In this document: in pieces, positions 41,457 through 50,930 of the stretch
Layout of the letters: each line of letters begins with the position of its first letter
Position numbering within the stretch: position 1 is the first letter of the stretch
NCBI RefSeq assembly: GCF_001870435.1
Contig: NZ_MDDR01000005.1
Location: forward strand, 62,001-126,000
Length of the DNA stretch: 64,000 nucleotides
Direction of reading: 5' to 3'
Source of the DNA: Pseudomonas costantinii
GTDB taxonomy: Bacteria; Pseudomonadota; Gammaproteobacteria; Pseudomonadales; Pseudomonadaceae
The notes under the pieces: model-generated
What the model was told of the DNA's origin: nothing
What the model saw: the letters and a program-made list of their open reading frames with translations, nothing else
Database searches by the model: none
Program-made: the position numbers and the translations under genes

Positions 41457-42241
41457 GCGCTGATAAACCGGAAAACGACCAGCACATGCCGCTGGTCTCG
41501 CACCTCACCGAGTTGCGTACCCGCCTGCTGCGTTGCGTGGCGGCGATCTTCATCATCTTTGCCGGGCTGTTCGCCTTTACCCAGCAGATTTATACCTTCG
41601 TCTCCACCCCGCTGCGCCACTACCTGCCGGCCGGCGCGACGATGATCGCCACCGACGTGTCGTCGCCGTTCCTGACACCGTTGAAGCTGACCATGATGGT
41701 GTCGTTGTTCCTGGCGATTCCGGTGATCCTGCATCAGATCTGGGGCTTTATCGCACCGGGCCTGTACAAGCATGAGAAGCGCATCGCGGTGCCATTGCTG
41801 GTGTCGAGCATCCTGTTGTTCTACACCGGCATGGCCTTCGCCTACTTCCTAGTGTTCCCACTGATCTTCAAGTTCTTCGCCTCCGCCACCCCGGCCGGCG
41901 TTGAAATGATGACCGACATCACCAGCTACCTCGACTTCGTGATGACGCTGTTCTTCGCCTTTGGCGTGGCCTTCGAAATCCCGGTGGCGGTCGTACTGCT
42001 GGTGTGGATCGGTGTGGTCAACGTCCAATACCTGAAGAAGATCCGCCCATACGTGATCATCGGCTGCTTCGTGGTCGGCATGATCCTGACGCCGCCGGAC
42101 ATCTTCTCCCAGACCCTGCTGGCCGTGCCAATGTGGATGCTCTTCGAGATCGGTATCCTGTTCGGCAGCCTGATCAGCAAACGTGGCGATCATCCGGATG
42201 ACCAACCCGACGACGACCAGCCGCCAGCGACCCAACCGTGA
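41453..42241 (+). CDS. tatC: Sec-independent translocase subunit TatC
   Basis: A 262-residue six-helix inner-membrane protein that recognises the twin-arginine motif. Conserved segments are [16 protein letters not shown] at the N-terminus, [12 protein letters not shown] in the first loops, and the C-terminal [21 protein letters not shown]. Overlaps of four bases with both tatB and rsmE indicate one transcript. Confidence 0.97.
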   Translation: MSADKPENDQHMPLVSHLTELRTRLLRCVAAIFIIFAGLFAFTQQIYTFVSTPLRHYLPAGATMIATDVSSPFLTPLKLTMMVSLFLAIPVILHQIWGFIAPGLYKHEKRIAVPLLVSSILLFYTGMAFAYFLVFPLIFKFFASATPAGVEMMTDITSYLDFVMTLFFAFGVAFEIPVAVVLLVWIGVVNVQYLKKIRPYVIIGCFVVGMILTPPDIFSQTLLAVPMWMLFEIGILFGSLISKRGDHPDDQPDDDQPPATQP

Positions 42242-42945
42242 ACCTGCTGCTGCTTGAAGAGGCCGACTTTGTTGCGGCCGACCGGGTGGTCCTGCGAGAT
42301 CGGCGCCTGGTGCATATGCAGGAAGTCCACCGCGCCGTGGTGGGCGACAACCTGCGGGTTGGGCGCATCGGCGGGCTGATGGGCAACGCGCAACTGCTGC
42401 GCCTGGAAGCTCGCGAAGCCGAGTTGCAAGTCAGCTTTGACCTGCCGCCTCCGGCCAAACTGCCGCTGACTCTATTGCTGGCCCTGCCGCGCCCGAAAAT
42501 GCTGCGCCGGGTGCTGCAAACCGTGGCCGCCATGGGTGTGCCCAAGGTAGTGCTGGTCAACAGTTACCGGGTGGAAAAGAGTTTCTGGCAAACCCCGTTC
42601 CTGGAGCCTGAAGCGGTTCGTGAGCAATTGATCCTCGGCCTGGAACAGGCCCGGGACACCGTGCTGCCCGAAATCATCATTGAAAAACGCTTCAAGCCCT
42701 TCGTCGAAGACCGCCTGCCGGCCATGACCGAAGGCACTCTGGGCCTGATCGGCCACCCCGGCGATTACCCGCCCTGCCCGCGTGGGCTGGATGAGCCAGT
42801 CACACTGGCCATCGGCCCGGAAGGTGGCTGGATTCCCTACGAAGTGGACCTGCTGGCCAAGGCCGGCTTACAACCGGTGCAGTTGGGTGCACGCATCCTG
42901 CGCGTCGAAACCGCCGTAACCGCACTGCTCGCGCGCCTGTTCTGA
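42238..42945 (+). CDS. rsmE: 16S rRNA (uracil(1498)-N3)-methyltransferase
   Basis: A 235-residue SPOUT-class methyltransferase that modifies U1498 of 16S rRNA. An N-terminal PUA-like domain ([18 protein letters not shown]) is followed by the C-terminal trefoil knot, with [14 protein letters not shown] and [19 protein letters not shown] start overlapping the tatC stop codon. Its place downstream of tatC is conserved in pseudomonads. Confidence 0.93.
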   Translation: MNLLLLEEADFVAADRVVLRDRRLVHMQEVHRAVVGDNLRVGRIGGLMGNAQLLRLEAREAELQVSFDLPPPAKLPLTLLLALPRPKMLRRVLQTVAAMGVPKVVLVNSYRVEKSFWQTPFLEPEAVREQLILGLEQARDTVLPEIIIEKRFKPFVEDRLPAMTEGTLGLIGHPGDYPPCPRGLDEPVTLAIGPEGGWIPYEVDLLAKAGLQPVQLGARILRVETAVTALLARLF

Positions 42946-43042
42946 CAACACGCCCACAATGGATTTGCGTCACTACAGAATCTCCCTACGCTGCCGATAA
43001 CCTTTGAATAAGTCCAAGCCTTGTTCCAAAGGAGATCGCAGC

Positions 43043-44959
43043 ATGTACCGTTGGTTAGCCGAAAATCTGGGGAATGTGAGCGTCAATCGCAAGCTGAGCA
43101 TTGGCTTTGGCTTGGTGTTGATCCTGACGCTGCTGATCACCTTCACCGGTTGGACCGGCCTGGGCGACGTGACCAGTCGTGGCGACAAGCTGGGCTTTAT
43201 CTCCAGCCTCAACAGCCTGACCAAAGACCTGCGCCTGGCGCGCCTGGACTTCGAAATGCGTCGCGGCGAACAAGGCACGGGCGCGGTCAACGACCTGATC
43301 ACACAACTGGACAGTGGCCTGAAAACCGCCGAAGGCCTGATCGAGCAACCCGACGACAAGGCCCTGGTAGAGCAACAACTGGACGCCTTGAATCAATACA
43401 AAAAAGCCTTTGCAACCATGGTCCAGGCCGGCCTCAAGCGTGAAGGCGCGCGCAGTAAGCTCGGAGATACGGCCGATAACGCTGTGGCCAAAACCAGCGA
43501 AATTGAGAAATCTCTGCTGCAAGGCGATAGCGTCATCCAATTCAACAGCGTGGTCGACCTGAGCAAGCTGATTCAGCAAGCGCGCTTCCAGGTTCGCGGC
43601 TACACCTACAGCGGCAAGACCGAAGCCGAGCAGCCCGCGCTGGATGCCATCGACAACGCCCTGAAGAAAATCACCGAACTCCAAGGCCAACTGCCAGCGC
43701 AGTACCAGGCCAACCTGCAAGAGGCCAGCACCTCGCTGCAAGCCTACCGCGCCGCCGTCAGCCAGTACCGTGACTCCCAAGTTGCAACAGCGGCAGCCCT
43801 GAAAATCACGACCGAACAAGGCGCCATCCTGCTGGGCAACAGCGACAAACTCACGATTTCCCAGACCGTGGTGCGCGACACCGATGCCGCCCATGCCAAA
43901 CAACTGTTGCTGCTGGCCACAGTATTGGCGCTGATCTTCGGCATGGTCGCCGCCTGGGCCATCACCCGTCAGATCGTCATACCGCTGAACCAGACCCTCA
44001 AAGTGGCTGAGCGCGTGGCCTCCGGCGACTTGAGCCACAACCTCAACTCCGGACGCCAAGACGAACTGGGCCAACTGCAACGTGCCATGCAGAGCATGAC
44101 CGTGGGCCTGCGCGAGCTGATCGGCGGCATCAGTGACGGCGTCACTCAGATCGCCAGCGCCGCCGAGCAACTGTCGGCCGTGACCGAGCAGACCAGCGCC
44201 GGGGTCAACAGCCAAAAAGTGGAAACCGATCAGGTAGCCACCGCCATGAATGAAATGGCCGCCACCGTACAAGAGGTCGCGCGTAACGCCGAGGAAGCCT
44301 CCGAAGCCGCCGTAGCCGCTGATCAACAAGCCCGTGAAGGCGATAAGGTGGTGGGTGAAGCCATCGCCCAGATCGAGCGCTTAGCCACTGAAGTCGGCAA
44401 CTCCACCGAGGCGATGGGCCATCTGAAACGCGAGAGCGACAAGATCGGCAGCGTACTCGACGTGATCAAGTCCGTAGCTCAACAAACCAACCTGCTGGCG
44501 CTGAACGCGGCGATTGAGGCGGCACGTGCAGGTGAGGCCGGACGTGGCTTCGCGGTGGTGGCTGACGAGGTGCGCAGCCTGGCCCAGCGCACCCAGAAGT
44601 CCACCGAAGAGATCGAAGAACTGATAGTCGGCCTGCAAAGCGGCACCCAACAGGTGGCGACCATCATGGACAACAGCCGTGGCCTCACAGAGAGCAGCGT
44701 GGAGCTGACCCGCCGCGCCGGCAATGCGCTGGGCAATATCACCCGCACGGTCTCGACCATCCAGGCAATGAACTCGCAGATCGCCACCGCCGCCGAGCAA
44801 CAAAGCGCCGTGGCTGAGGAGATCAACCGCAGCGTGCTGAATGTGCGAGACGTGTCTGAACAGACCTCTTCGGCCAGTGAAGAAACCGCCGCGTCCAGCG
44901 CCGAGCTGGCACGCCTGGGGATTTATTTGCAGACGCTTGTAGGGCGCTTCCGCGTCTGA
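43043..44959 (+). CDS. Methyl-accepting chemotaxis protein, HBM-type sensor (McpQ/McpK-like)
   Basis: A 638-residue chemoreceptor. TM1 is at about 17-38, a periplasmic helical bimodular (HBM) domain spans about 40-285, TM2 is near 293-312, then HAMP and the signalling domain with the hairpin tip around [23 protein letters not shown] chose the ATG at 43043 with AAGGAGA upstream. In P. putida and P. aeruginosa the HBM receptors at this locus (next to tatC and its neighbour) sense citrate or 2-oxoglutarate, so a TCA-cycle acid is the likely ligand. No C-terminal CheR-binding pentapeptide is seen. Confidence 0.9.
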   Translation: MYRWLAENLGNVSVNRKLSIGFGLVLILTLLITFTGWTGLGDVTSRGDKLGFISSLNSLTKDLRLARLDFEMRRGEQGTGAVNDLITQLDSGLKTAEGLIEQPDDKALVEQQLDALNQYKKAFATMVQAGLKREGARSKLGDTADNAVAKTSEIEKSLLQGDSVIQFNSVVDLSKLIQQARFQVRGYTYSGKTEAEQPALDAIDNALKKITELQGQLPAQYQANLQEASTSLQAYRAAVSQYRDSQVATAAALKITTEQGAILLGNSDKLTISQTVVRDTDAAHAKQLLLLATVLALIFGMVAAWAITRQIVIPLNQTLKVAERVASGDLSHNLNSGRQDELGQLQRAMQSMTVGLRELIGGISDGVTQIASAAEQLSAVTEQTSAGVNSQKVETDQVATAMNEMAATVQEVARNAEEASEAAVAADQQAREGDKVVGEAIAQIERLATEVGNSTEAMGHLKRESDKIGSVLDVIKSVAQQTNLLALNAAIEAARAGEAGRGFAVVADEVRSLAQRTQKSTEEIEELIVGLQSGTQQVATIMDNSRGLTESSVELTRRAGNALGNITRTVSTIQAMNSQIATAAEQQSAVAEEINRSVLNVRDVSEQTSSASEETAASSAELARLGIYLQTLVGRFRV

Positions 44960-45092
44960 TCGGCCCTTTGCGGCGGCTAATCGAGGCCGCCGAACACAGC
45001 ACCTTGTGAAACGTCCTACGCAATTATCAGCCCGCCATGACTCCGAATCGAATTAGCGTTCCCAAGCGCTCTTTCTGATTTGGAGGCTCCTC

Positions 45093-47000
45093 ATGTTTCC
45101 TCGGCTGACCCGCCTGCTGGGTAACACCAGCGTCACGCTTAAACTGGCCCTAGGCTTCGGCCAGGTGCTGCTCCTCAGCGTCATCATCGCAATTACCGGC
45201 TGGCAAGCCGTGAATGCTGTACTCAGCCGTTCGAACAATTTGATTGTGTTGGGGCAACTCGCCGTAGTGGCAGAGGCTATGCGCGCCGATCGCATCGTGT
45301 ATCGCACCCTCACGGACACTGCCAGTCTCAGCAAGATGAGCACTCAGATTAAAAAGATCGACCAGTATCTCGCCGACCTCTCCAGCAACCTGAAAGACCC
45401 GAACAACCAACTGAGCGTCCAAGAGGCGACTCAGTCGATCAACAGCTTCAAGGCTGGGCTGGCGCAGCTGCCACCCTTGATCGAGAGACGCGAGAACACC
45501 CGCACCCTACTGAAAAATGCTGCGCTCCAGGCGGGTGATACCCTCGCCCAGCTGGCCAGCAAGTTGCCCGACCAGCAGGACCAAATGGCCCTGGATACAT
45601 TAGAAAACCTGCGTCAAGCCATCGCACTGGCGCAGGACCGTACACAAAGCCCGGCCTGGTCAGCCGATTCGCTGAACGCCTACGAACAGGCCGTGAGCCA
45701 AACCCTCGACGCATTGGAAATCTCCCTGGCCGCCGTTACAACGCTCCCCGTTGACTCCACCCTGCTCAAAACCGACCTGGCGGACTATCGCGTGCAACTC
45801 AATGCCCTCAAGGAGACCCAGCTCACCACCGAAGCCGTGCAAAATCGCCTAGAGCAACAGCTCAACCAATTGCTCGAACAAAGCGACCTGCTAAGCCAGG
45901 ACCAGACCCTCAAGCGCGACAACGAAGCGAGCCAAACCCGCACGCTGCTGGTGGGTGTCACCCTGACCGCGCTTCTACTAGGCAGCCTGGCCGCGTGGTG
46001 GATCGCCCGGCAAATCGTGGTGCCATTGCGTAAAACCCTGACCACCGCCAACCGTATCGCCGACGGCGACTTGAGTGACAACCCTCAGGTCGAACGCCAT
46101 GACGAACTCGGTCAGTTGCAGCAGAGCATCGCGCAAATGACGCTCAATCTACGCAGCCTCATCGGGGGTATCAGCGATAGTGCCCGGCAAATAGCCGGTG
46201 CTGCCAACCAACTGTCAGCCGTCACCGAACAGACCCGCAGCGGGATCAACTATCAGAAAGAGGAAACCGACCAGATGGCCACGGCCATGAATGAAATGCT
46301 CGCCACTGCGCAAGAAGTCGCTCGTCACGCGGAACAGGCATCCACAGCCACCAGCGAGGCGGACCAACAGGCAAGCGCGGGAGAACAGATTGTCACGCAG
46401 GCCGTTGAGCAAATCGATCATCTGGCCCATGAGATGGCACGCTCCAGCCAGGCGATGCTCGCGTTGCAGCGCCAGAGCCAAAAGATCGGCAGCGTGCTGG
46501 ACGTTATCAAGTCAGTGTCCCAGCAGACCAACTTGCTGGCACTGAACGCCGCGATCGAGGCGGCGCGCGCAGGCAGCGCCGGTAGAGGTTTCGCCGTGGT
46601 GGCCGATGAGGTTCGCAGCCTGGCCCAACGTACCCAAGAGTCCGCCGAAGAAATCGAAGGGCTGATCCTCCGCCTGCATAACGACACACAACAGGTCGCC
46701 GACATCATGGACAACAGTCGTACGCTGACCGACAACAGCGTCGGCCTGACCCGAGACGTCGGCGACGCGCTGGCGGCGATTGCGCGAACCGTGTCGCTCA
46801 TCCAGGAAATGAACCCGCAGATTGCTGCCGCTGCCGAGCAGCAAAGTGCGGTGGCCGCGCAGATCAATCGCAGTGTGTTGACGGTGCGGGATGTGTCGGA
46901 ACAAACGGCAGTCGCCAGTGAGGAAACCGCAACTGCGAGCGTTCAGTTGACGAGGCTGAGCCTGGACTTACAGACGCTGGTTGGCAAATTCAGGCTCTAG
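45093..47000 (+). CDS. Methyl-accepting chemotaxis protein, diverged tandem paralogue
   Basis: A 635-residue receptor with the same plan as its upstream neighbour: TM1 ([20 protein letters not shown]), an all-helical periplasmic domain of similar length, TM2, HAMP and signalling domain. The signalling halves are nearly collinear ([21 protein letters not shown]), but the sensor halves share little beyond helical character and an Arg-rich first helix ([14 protein letters not shown]). This points to duplication followed by change of ligand. GGAGG lies seven bases before the ATG. A REPIN follows the stop codon. Confidence 0.9.
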   Translation: MFPRLTRLLGNTSVTLKLALGFGQVLLLSVIIAITGWQAVNAVLSRSNNLIVLGQLAVVAEAMRADRIVYRTLTDTASLSKMSTQIKKIDQYLADLSSNLKDPNNQLSVQEATQSINSFKAGLAQLPPLIERRENTRTLLKNAALQAGDTLAQLASKLPDQQDQMALDTLENLRQAIALAQDRTQSPAWSADSLNAYEQAVSQTLDALEISLAAVTTLPVDSTLLKTDLADYRVQLNALKETQLTTEAVQNRLEQQLNQLLEQSDLLSQDQTLKRDNEASQTRTLLVGVTLTALLLGSLAAWWIARQIVVPLRKTLTTANRIADGDLSDNPQVERHDELGQLQQSIAQMTLNLRSLIGGISDSARQIAGAANQLSAVTEQTRSGINYQKEETDQMATAMNEMLATAQEVARHAEQASTATSEADQQASAGEQIVTQAVEQIDHLAHEMARSSQAMLALQRQSQKIGSVLDVIKSVSQQTNLLALNAAIEAARAGSAGRGFAVVADEVRSLAQRTQESAEEIEGLILRLHNDTQQVADIMDNSRTLTDNSVGLTRDVGDALAAIARTVSLIQEMNPQIAAAAEQQSAVAAQINRSVLTVRDVSEQTAVASEETATASVQLTRLSLDLQTLVGKFRL

Positions 47001-47003
47001 CCA

Positions 47004-47107
47004 CCGTAGCAGCTGTCGAGCCCCAGCGAGGCTGCGTGAGGCGCGACACGCGCCTGTATCGGCAGCGCGCCCGACGCAGCCTCGCTTAAGCTCGACAGCT
47101 GCTACGG
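47004..47107. repeat. REPIN-like long inverted repeat
   Basis: A 104-bp palindrome. The arms begin CCGTAGCAGCTGTCGAGC and continue with GCGAGGCTGCGT, and are matched at the other end by ACGCAGCCTCGC and GCTCGACAGCTGCTACGG. A central GGCGCG/CGCGCC hairpin lies inside. It sits between convergent genes and could end both transcripts. Its arm sequence differs from the other repeats in the window. Confidence 0.85.
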
Positions 47108-47116
47108 GTGAGGTGA

Positions 47117-47851
47117 TTACAGGACTTGGCGTAGGAAGGCCTGGGCCCGTGGGTCTTTCGGCGCATCGAAGAATTCGGCTGGGGAAGCGTCTTCGAGCAG
47201 CTTGCCGTGATCGAAGAACAGCACACGGTCCGCGACTTCGCGGGCAAAACCCATCTCGTGGGTGACGCAGACCATGGTCATGCCTTCCAGGGCCAGGGTC
47301 TTCATCACGTCCAGTACTTCGCCGACCATTTCCGGGTCGAGGGCCGAAGTCGGTTCGTCAAACAACATCACCTTGGGTTCCATGGCCAGGGCCCGGGCAA
47401 TCGCCACCCGTTGTTGCTGACCGCCAGACAGGCGTGACGGGAATTCGTTGGCCTTCTGCGCGATCCCGACCTTCTCCAGTAGCGCCAGGGCCTTGGCCTC
47501 GCGCTCTTGCTTGCCGCGCTTGCGCACGACTTTTTGCGCAAGGCACAGGTTTTCCAGCACGGTCATGTGGGGAAACAGGTTGAAGTGCTGGAACACCATG
47601 CCGACTTCACGGCGGTAGGCGTTCACATCGGTTTTCGGGTCGGCCAGTTGCAGGCCGTCGATGCTCACCGAGCCGGAATCGAATTCTTCCAGCCCGTTAA
47701 GGCAGCGCAGGAACGTTGACTTACCGGAACCCGACGGGCCAATCACAACCAACACTTCGCCCTTGGCGACTTGGGTGGTGACGTGGTCCACCGCGCGCAC
47801 CACATGGCCACGGGTGTCGAAGACTTTTACCAGATCGCGAACTTCAATCAC
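47117..47851 (-). CDS. Polar amino-acid ABC transporter, ATP-binding protein
   Basis: A 244-residue ATPase of the GlnQ/HisP type. Walker A is GPSGSGKST, the signature [16 protein letters not shown], and Walker [14 protein letters not shown] with the H-loop [11 protein letters not shown] chose the GTG at 47851, with GGAGG ten bases upstream, giving an 8-base overlap with the permease gene; a TTG at 47872 is possible. It is the last gene of a reverse-strand transporter operon. Confidence 0.93.
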   Translation of the reverse strand: MIEVRDLVKVFDTRGHVVRAVDHVTTQVAKGEVLVVIGPSGSGKSTFLRCLNGLEEFDSGSVSIDGLQLADPKTDVNAYRREVGMVFQHFNLFPHMTVLENLCLAQKVVRKRGKQEREAKALALLEKVGIAQKANEFPSRLSGGQQQRVAIARALAMEPKVMLFDEPTSALDPEMVGEVLDVMKTLALEGMTMVCVTHEMGFAREVADRVLFFDHGKLLEDASPAEFFDAPKDPRAQAFLRQVL

Positions 47852-48803
47852 TTTGCGCGAGCCTCCGCTCAAGCCGGCTGGCCATTTTCGACAGCGGCAG
47901 GTTGATCAGCAGGTACAGGCCTGCCACACAGAACAGGATTTCAAACGGCGAAAACGAGGTGGTGATCACTTCGCGACCGCTTTTGAGCAGCTCAGTAATG
48001 GCGATCACCGAGACCAGGGACGTGTCTTTCACCAGACTGATAAATTGCCCGGCCAGCGGCGGTAGCACGCGCTTGAAGGCCTGCGGCAACACCACGTGGC
48101 GCATAGACTGACTGGCACTCAGGCCCAGGGAGCGCGCGGCTTCGTTCTGACCACGGGTGATGGACTGCACGCCGGCGCGGACAATTTCCGCCACGTAGGC
48201 GCCGGTGAACAGCGACAGTGCGGCGATCCCGGCGAATTCCCGAGACAGGTTGAGCACCGTGCCGATGAAGAAATAGAAAATGAAGATCTGCACCAAAAGC
48301 GGCGTGCCGCGCACCAGCTCGACGTAGATCGTCGACAGGTCGCGCAGGGTCGGGTTACTGGAGAGACGGCACAACCCCGTCGCCAAACCAATCGCCAAGC
48401 CCAGAATCCCGGACACCACCGACAGCCACAACGTGGTCCACAAGCCCCACATCAGCGGGCCCAGCGCCCAATGGCGGGTCACGCCCACCACATCGCCTTC
48501 GGCCACGTCATCGCCACGTGCAACTTGCAGACTGTTGTCGGCAACGGTCAGTTTTTGCTCCACTCCGGCGTCGTTGCGCAGGGTGACTTCGGCTACATCG
48601 CCTTTGCGTACCAACTCAACGACGGTGGAAATGTCGGCGGCACGCTGCGACGTTTCGGCCTGATAGGCGAAGTACTGCGGCACGCGGTTCCAGCGCCATT
48701 CGTAGGACATCAGCGAGGTGGCGTAGTACAACGCGCCAGCCAGGCCAACCAACACGACCACGGTCAGCAGGTGCCAGGGCCATTGGGCTTTTTTCTGTTT
48801 CAT
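47844..48803 (-). CDS. Polar amino-acid ABC transporter, permease with periplasmic insert
   Basis: A 319-residue HisMQ-type permease. After TM1 (about 10-31) there is an unusual hydrophilic stretch of about 80 residues (33-115, [17 protein letters not shown] through [13 protein letters not shown]), absent from the usual ~220-residue permeases. The standard transmembrane core then starts near 120. The EAA loop that docks on the ATPase is [22 protein letters not shown]. There is only one permease gene, so it presumably acts as a homodimer. Confidence 0.92.
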   Translation of the reverse strand: MKQKKAQWPWHLLTVVVLVGLAGALYYATSLMSYEWRWNRVPQYFAYQAETSQRAADISTVVELVRKGDVAEVTLRNDAGVEQKLTVADNSLQVARGDDVAEGDVVGVTRHWALGPLMWGLWTTLWLSVVSGILGLAIGLATGLCRLSSNPTLRDLSTIYVELVRGTPLLVQIFIFYFFIGTVLNLSREFAGIAALSLFTGAYVAEIVRAGVQSITRGQNEAARSLGLSASQSMRHVVLPQAFKRVLPPLAGQFISLVKDTSLVSVIAITELLKSGREVITTSFSPFEILFCVAGLYLLINLPLSKMASRLERRLAQSD

Positions 48804-48825
48804 TGCGAATTCCGGGATTGATTGA

Positions 48826-48931
48826 GATCGTTCCCACGCTCTGCGTGGGAATGCCTCACTAGACGCTCTGCGTCCGCTTTGTGACGCGGAGCGTCACGGG
48901 CTGCATTTCCACGCAGAGCGTGGGAACGATC
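48826..48931. repeat. Dispersed cruciform repeat, copy B (inside the ABC operon)
   Basis: A 106-bp element with the same GATCGTTCCCACGCT terminal arms as copies A and C. The order of the two inner hairpins shows that it is inserted in the opposite orientation. It lies between the permease start (48803) and the binding-protein stop (48948), in the middle of a likely operon. Confidence 0.85.
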
Positions 48932-48947
48932 GACTCGATGTCAGCCC

Positions 48948-49748
48948 TTATTCCATGTCCTTGAGCCACTCGGAGCTCTTGAACCACTTGTCATGGATGC
49001 GATCGTAGGTGCCGTCGTTGCGGATCTGGTGCAGGAAATTATTGATGTAGTTGAGGCTGTCGTAATCGCCTTTTTTCAGGCCGAACGCCAGAGGCTCGAA
49101 AGTGAAGGGTTCGTCGAGGAACACCAGCTTGCCGTTGCCGACTTTCTTCTCAGCCACTACGTTGTACGGCGCGTCATAGACGAAGGCGTCGGCTTTGCCG
49201 TTGACCACGTCCAACACGCCTTCTTGCTCGTTGTCATAGCCGTGGTACTTGGCTTTGGAGATCATCTTCTTGGCGATCATTTCACCCGTGGTGCCAAGCT
49301 TGGAGGTCAGGCGATATTTCTCGTCGTTCAGGTCTTTGTAAGACTTGATGGTGCCTTCCAGGTCCTTGCGGATCAGCAAAGTCTGGCCGACCACAATGAA
49401 GGGTTCGCTGAAGTTCAGGCGCAGGTTACGTTCCTGGGTCAGGGTCATGCCGCTGCCGATCATGTCGAACTTGCCGGTCAGGAAGGCCGGGATGATGCCA
49501 TCATAACCGGTGGACACCAGCTCCAGCTTGACGCCCATGGACTTGGCCATGGCCTTGAGGATGTCGACTTCAAAACCGATGATTTCACCGCGTTTATCTG
49601 TCATTTCGAACGGCATGTAGGTCGGGTCCATGCCGACTTTCAGCGTGCCGCGCTTGACCGCATCATCGATGGCTCCGGCTTGGGCCGCAGCTGCGGCGAC
49701 CAGCGTAGTGACGCCTAGCAGCAGCATCGAAAGATACTTTTTCATCAT
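48948..49748 (-). CDS. Polar amino-acid ABC transporter, substrate-binding protein 1
   Basis: A 266-residue periplasmic binding protein (SBP_bac_3 family). The signal peptide ends near AQA. LKVGMDPTYMPFEMTDKRGEIIGFEVD and GSGMTLTQERNLRLNFSEPF are family hallmarks, and the arginine in QERN normally binds the ligand carboxylate. The start is ATG at 49748 or 49745, after AGGGGA. It precedes the permease gene, with the cruciform repeat between. The specific amino acid is not predictable with confidence. Confidence 0.92.
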   Translation of the reverse strand: MMKKYLSMLLLGVTTLVAAAAAQAGAIDDAVKRGTLKVGMDPTYMPFEMTDKRGEIIGFEVDILKAMAKSMGVKLELVSTGYDGIIPAFLTGKFDMIGSGMTLTQERNLRLNFSEPFIVVGQTLLIRKDLEGTIKSYKDLNDEKYRLTSKLGTTGEMIAKKMISKAKYHGYDNEQEGVLDVVNGKADAFVYDAPYNVVAEKKVGNGKLVFLDEPFTFEPLAFGLKKGDYDSLNYINNFLHQIRNDGTYDRIHDKWFKSSEWLKDME

Positions 49749-49944
49749 CAAGTCCCCTGAACGATTCTTGTAAGGCCGGTGCGCAAAAGGGCTGCACCAT
49801 TGCGGGGTGCGATCCTAACTCACTCGTCCCCCGTCACAAAGGTTTCACGGGTAAATGTTATCGGCGTATGTCGGAAAAGCCCCACAACGGTGCAGCCAAG
49901 AGCCTGTGTTCGGCAATTGATTGATGTGTAAGCAGTTATGACAC

Positions 49945-50745
49945 TCAATCGATCTCCGCCATCCAGGTGGTGTCCTTAAACCACTTATCGTGCAGGCGAT
50001 CGTAGGTGCCATCCTGTGCCACCTGATTGAGGAAATGGTTGATCCAGTTAAGGCTGTCGTAATCACCTTTTTTCAGGCCGAACGCCAGGGGCTCGAAGGT
50101 AAAGGGTTGTTCAAGCGCCAATAACGTGCGGTTTTCCGGCCGGGTCATCGCGATCAGGTTGTAGGGCGCGTCATGAATAAAGGCATCGGCCTTGCCCTCG
50201 ACTACCTGCCGTATAGCTTCTTCCGAGGTGGTGAAACTACTTAGACGAGCCGCCCCCAGAAAGCGTTGTGCAGCAGCCTCTCCAGTGGTGCCTTCAGTGG
50301 CAACGATCCGGTATCCAGCCTCGTTCAGGTCTTCAATACTCGAAACCATGCCGGCCAGGCGGGGGTGCAACAGTACCGTTTGGCCAACCACGATGAAGGA
50401 GTCGCTGAAATTCAGCTTCAGGTTGCGCTCCTGAGTAACCGTCATGCCGCTGCCAATCAGATCAAACTTCTTCGCCATCAGACCCGGCAGCAACTCGGTA
50501 TAAGGCACCGCAATCAGTTCAAGCTCAACGCCCAACGCGCGGCTCATCGCCTGGAGCAAGTCGATCTCAAAACCGACGATGCGCCCCTGTTTATCCGTCA
50601 TTTCAAAGGGGACGTAAGTGGGCGTGGTGCCGACTTTAAGCACACCGCGTCGAACGGCGTCGTCAAGGGCGCCAGCATTCACCAGACCTGCGTAAATCAA
50701 TACGACAGCGCCGATCAGCCATGCCAAACAATACCTTTTGCTCAT
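49945..50745 (-). CDS. Polar amino-acid ABC transporter, substrate-binding protein 2 (paralogue)
   Basis: A 266-residue binding protein closely similar along its length to the next gene: LKVGTTPTYVPFEMTDKQG, GSGMTVTQERNLKLNFSDSF, EQPFTFEPLAFGLKKGDYDSLN and GTYDRLHDKWFK. A signal peptide precedes GALDDAVRRG. I chose the ATG at 50745 with GGGGGA four bases upstream. It is a local duplicate 196 bases upstream of its sister with no ATPase or permease of its own, so it likely uses the same membrane complex. Confidence 0.9.
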   Translation of the reverse strand: MSKRYCLAWLIGAVVLIYAGLVNAGALDDAVRRGVLKVGTTPTYVPFEMTDKQGRIVGFEIDLLQAMSRALGVELELIAVPYTELLPGLMAKKFDLIGSGMTVTQERNLKLNFSDSFIVVGQTVLLHPRLAGMVSSIEDLNEAGYRIVATEGTTGEAAAQRFLGAARLSSFTTSEEAIRQVVEGKADAFIHDAPYNLIAMTRPENRTLLALEQPFTFEPLAFGLKKGDYDSLNWINHFLNQVAQDGTYDRLHDKWFKDTTWMAEID

Positions 50746-50896
50746 GAATCCCCCGTGGCAAATCAAATTTGGGGGGCGATGCTAACCCAGGCACGGGCAC
50801 GGCAATACGTCTCGAACAAAGGTCTTTTGTTTCGAAATAACAAGGAGTTAGCGTTAAATGGAAGAGGCGGGGAACGCTGTAGGATCAGCGCTTCGA

Positions 50897-50925
50897 ACGC
50901 CCCCGAGATGAACACTCGGGGGCGT
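50897..50925 (-). terminator. Terminator-like hairpin after opgH
   Basis: ACGCCCCCGAG and CTCGGGGGCGT form a perfect 11-bp stem with a 7-base loop, six bases beyond the opgH stop codon. There is no long T tract, so termination strength is uncertain. Confidence 0.65.
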
Positions 50926-50930
50926 CTGAA

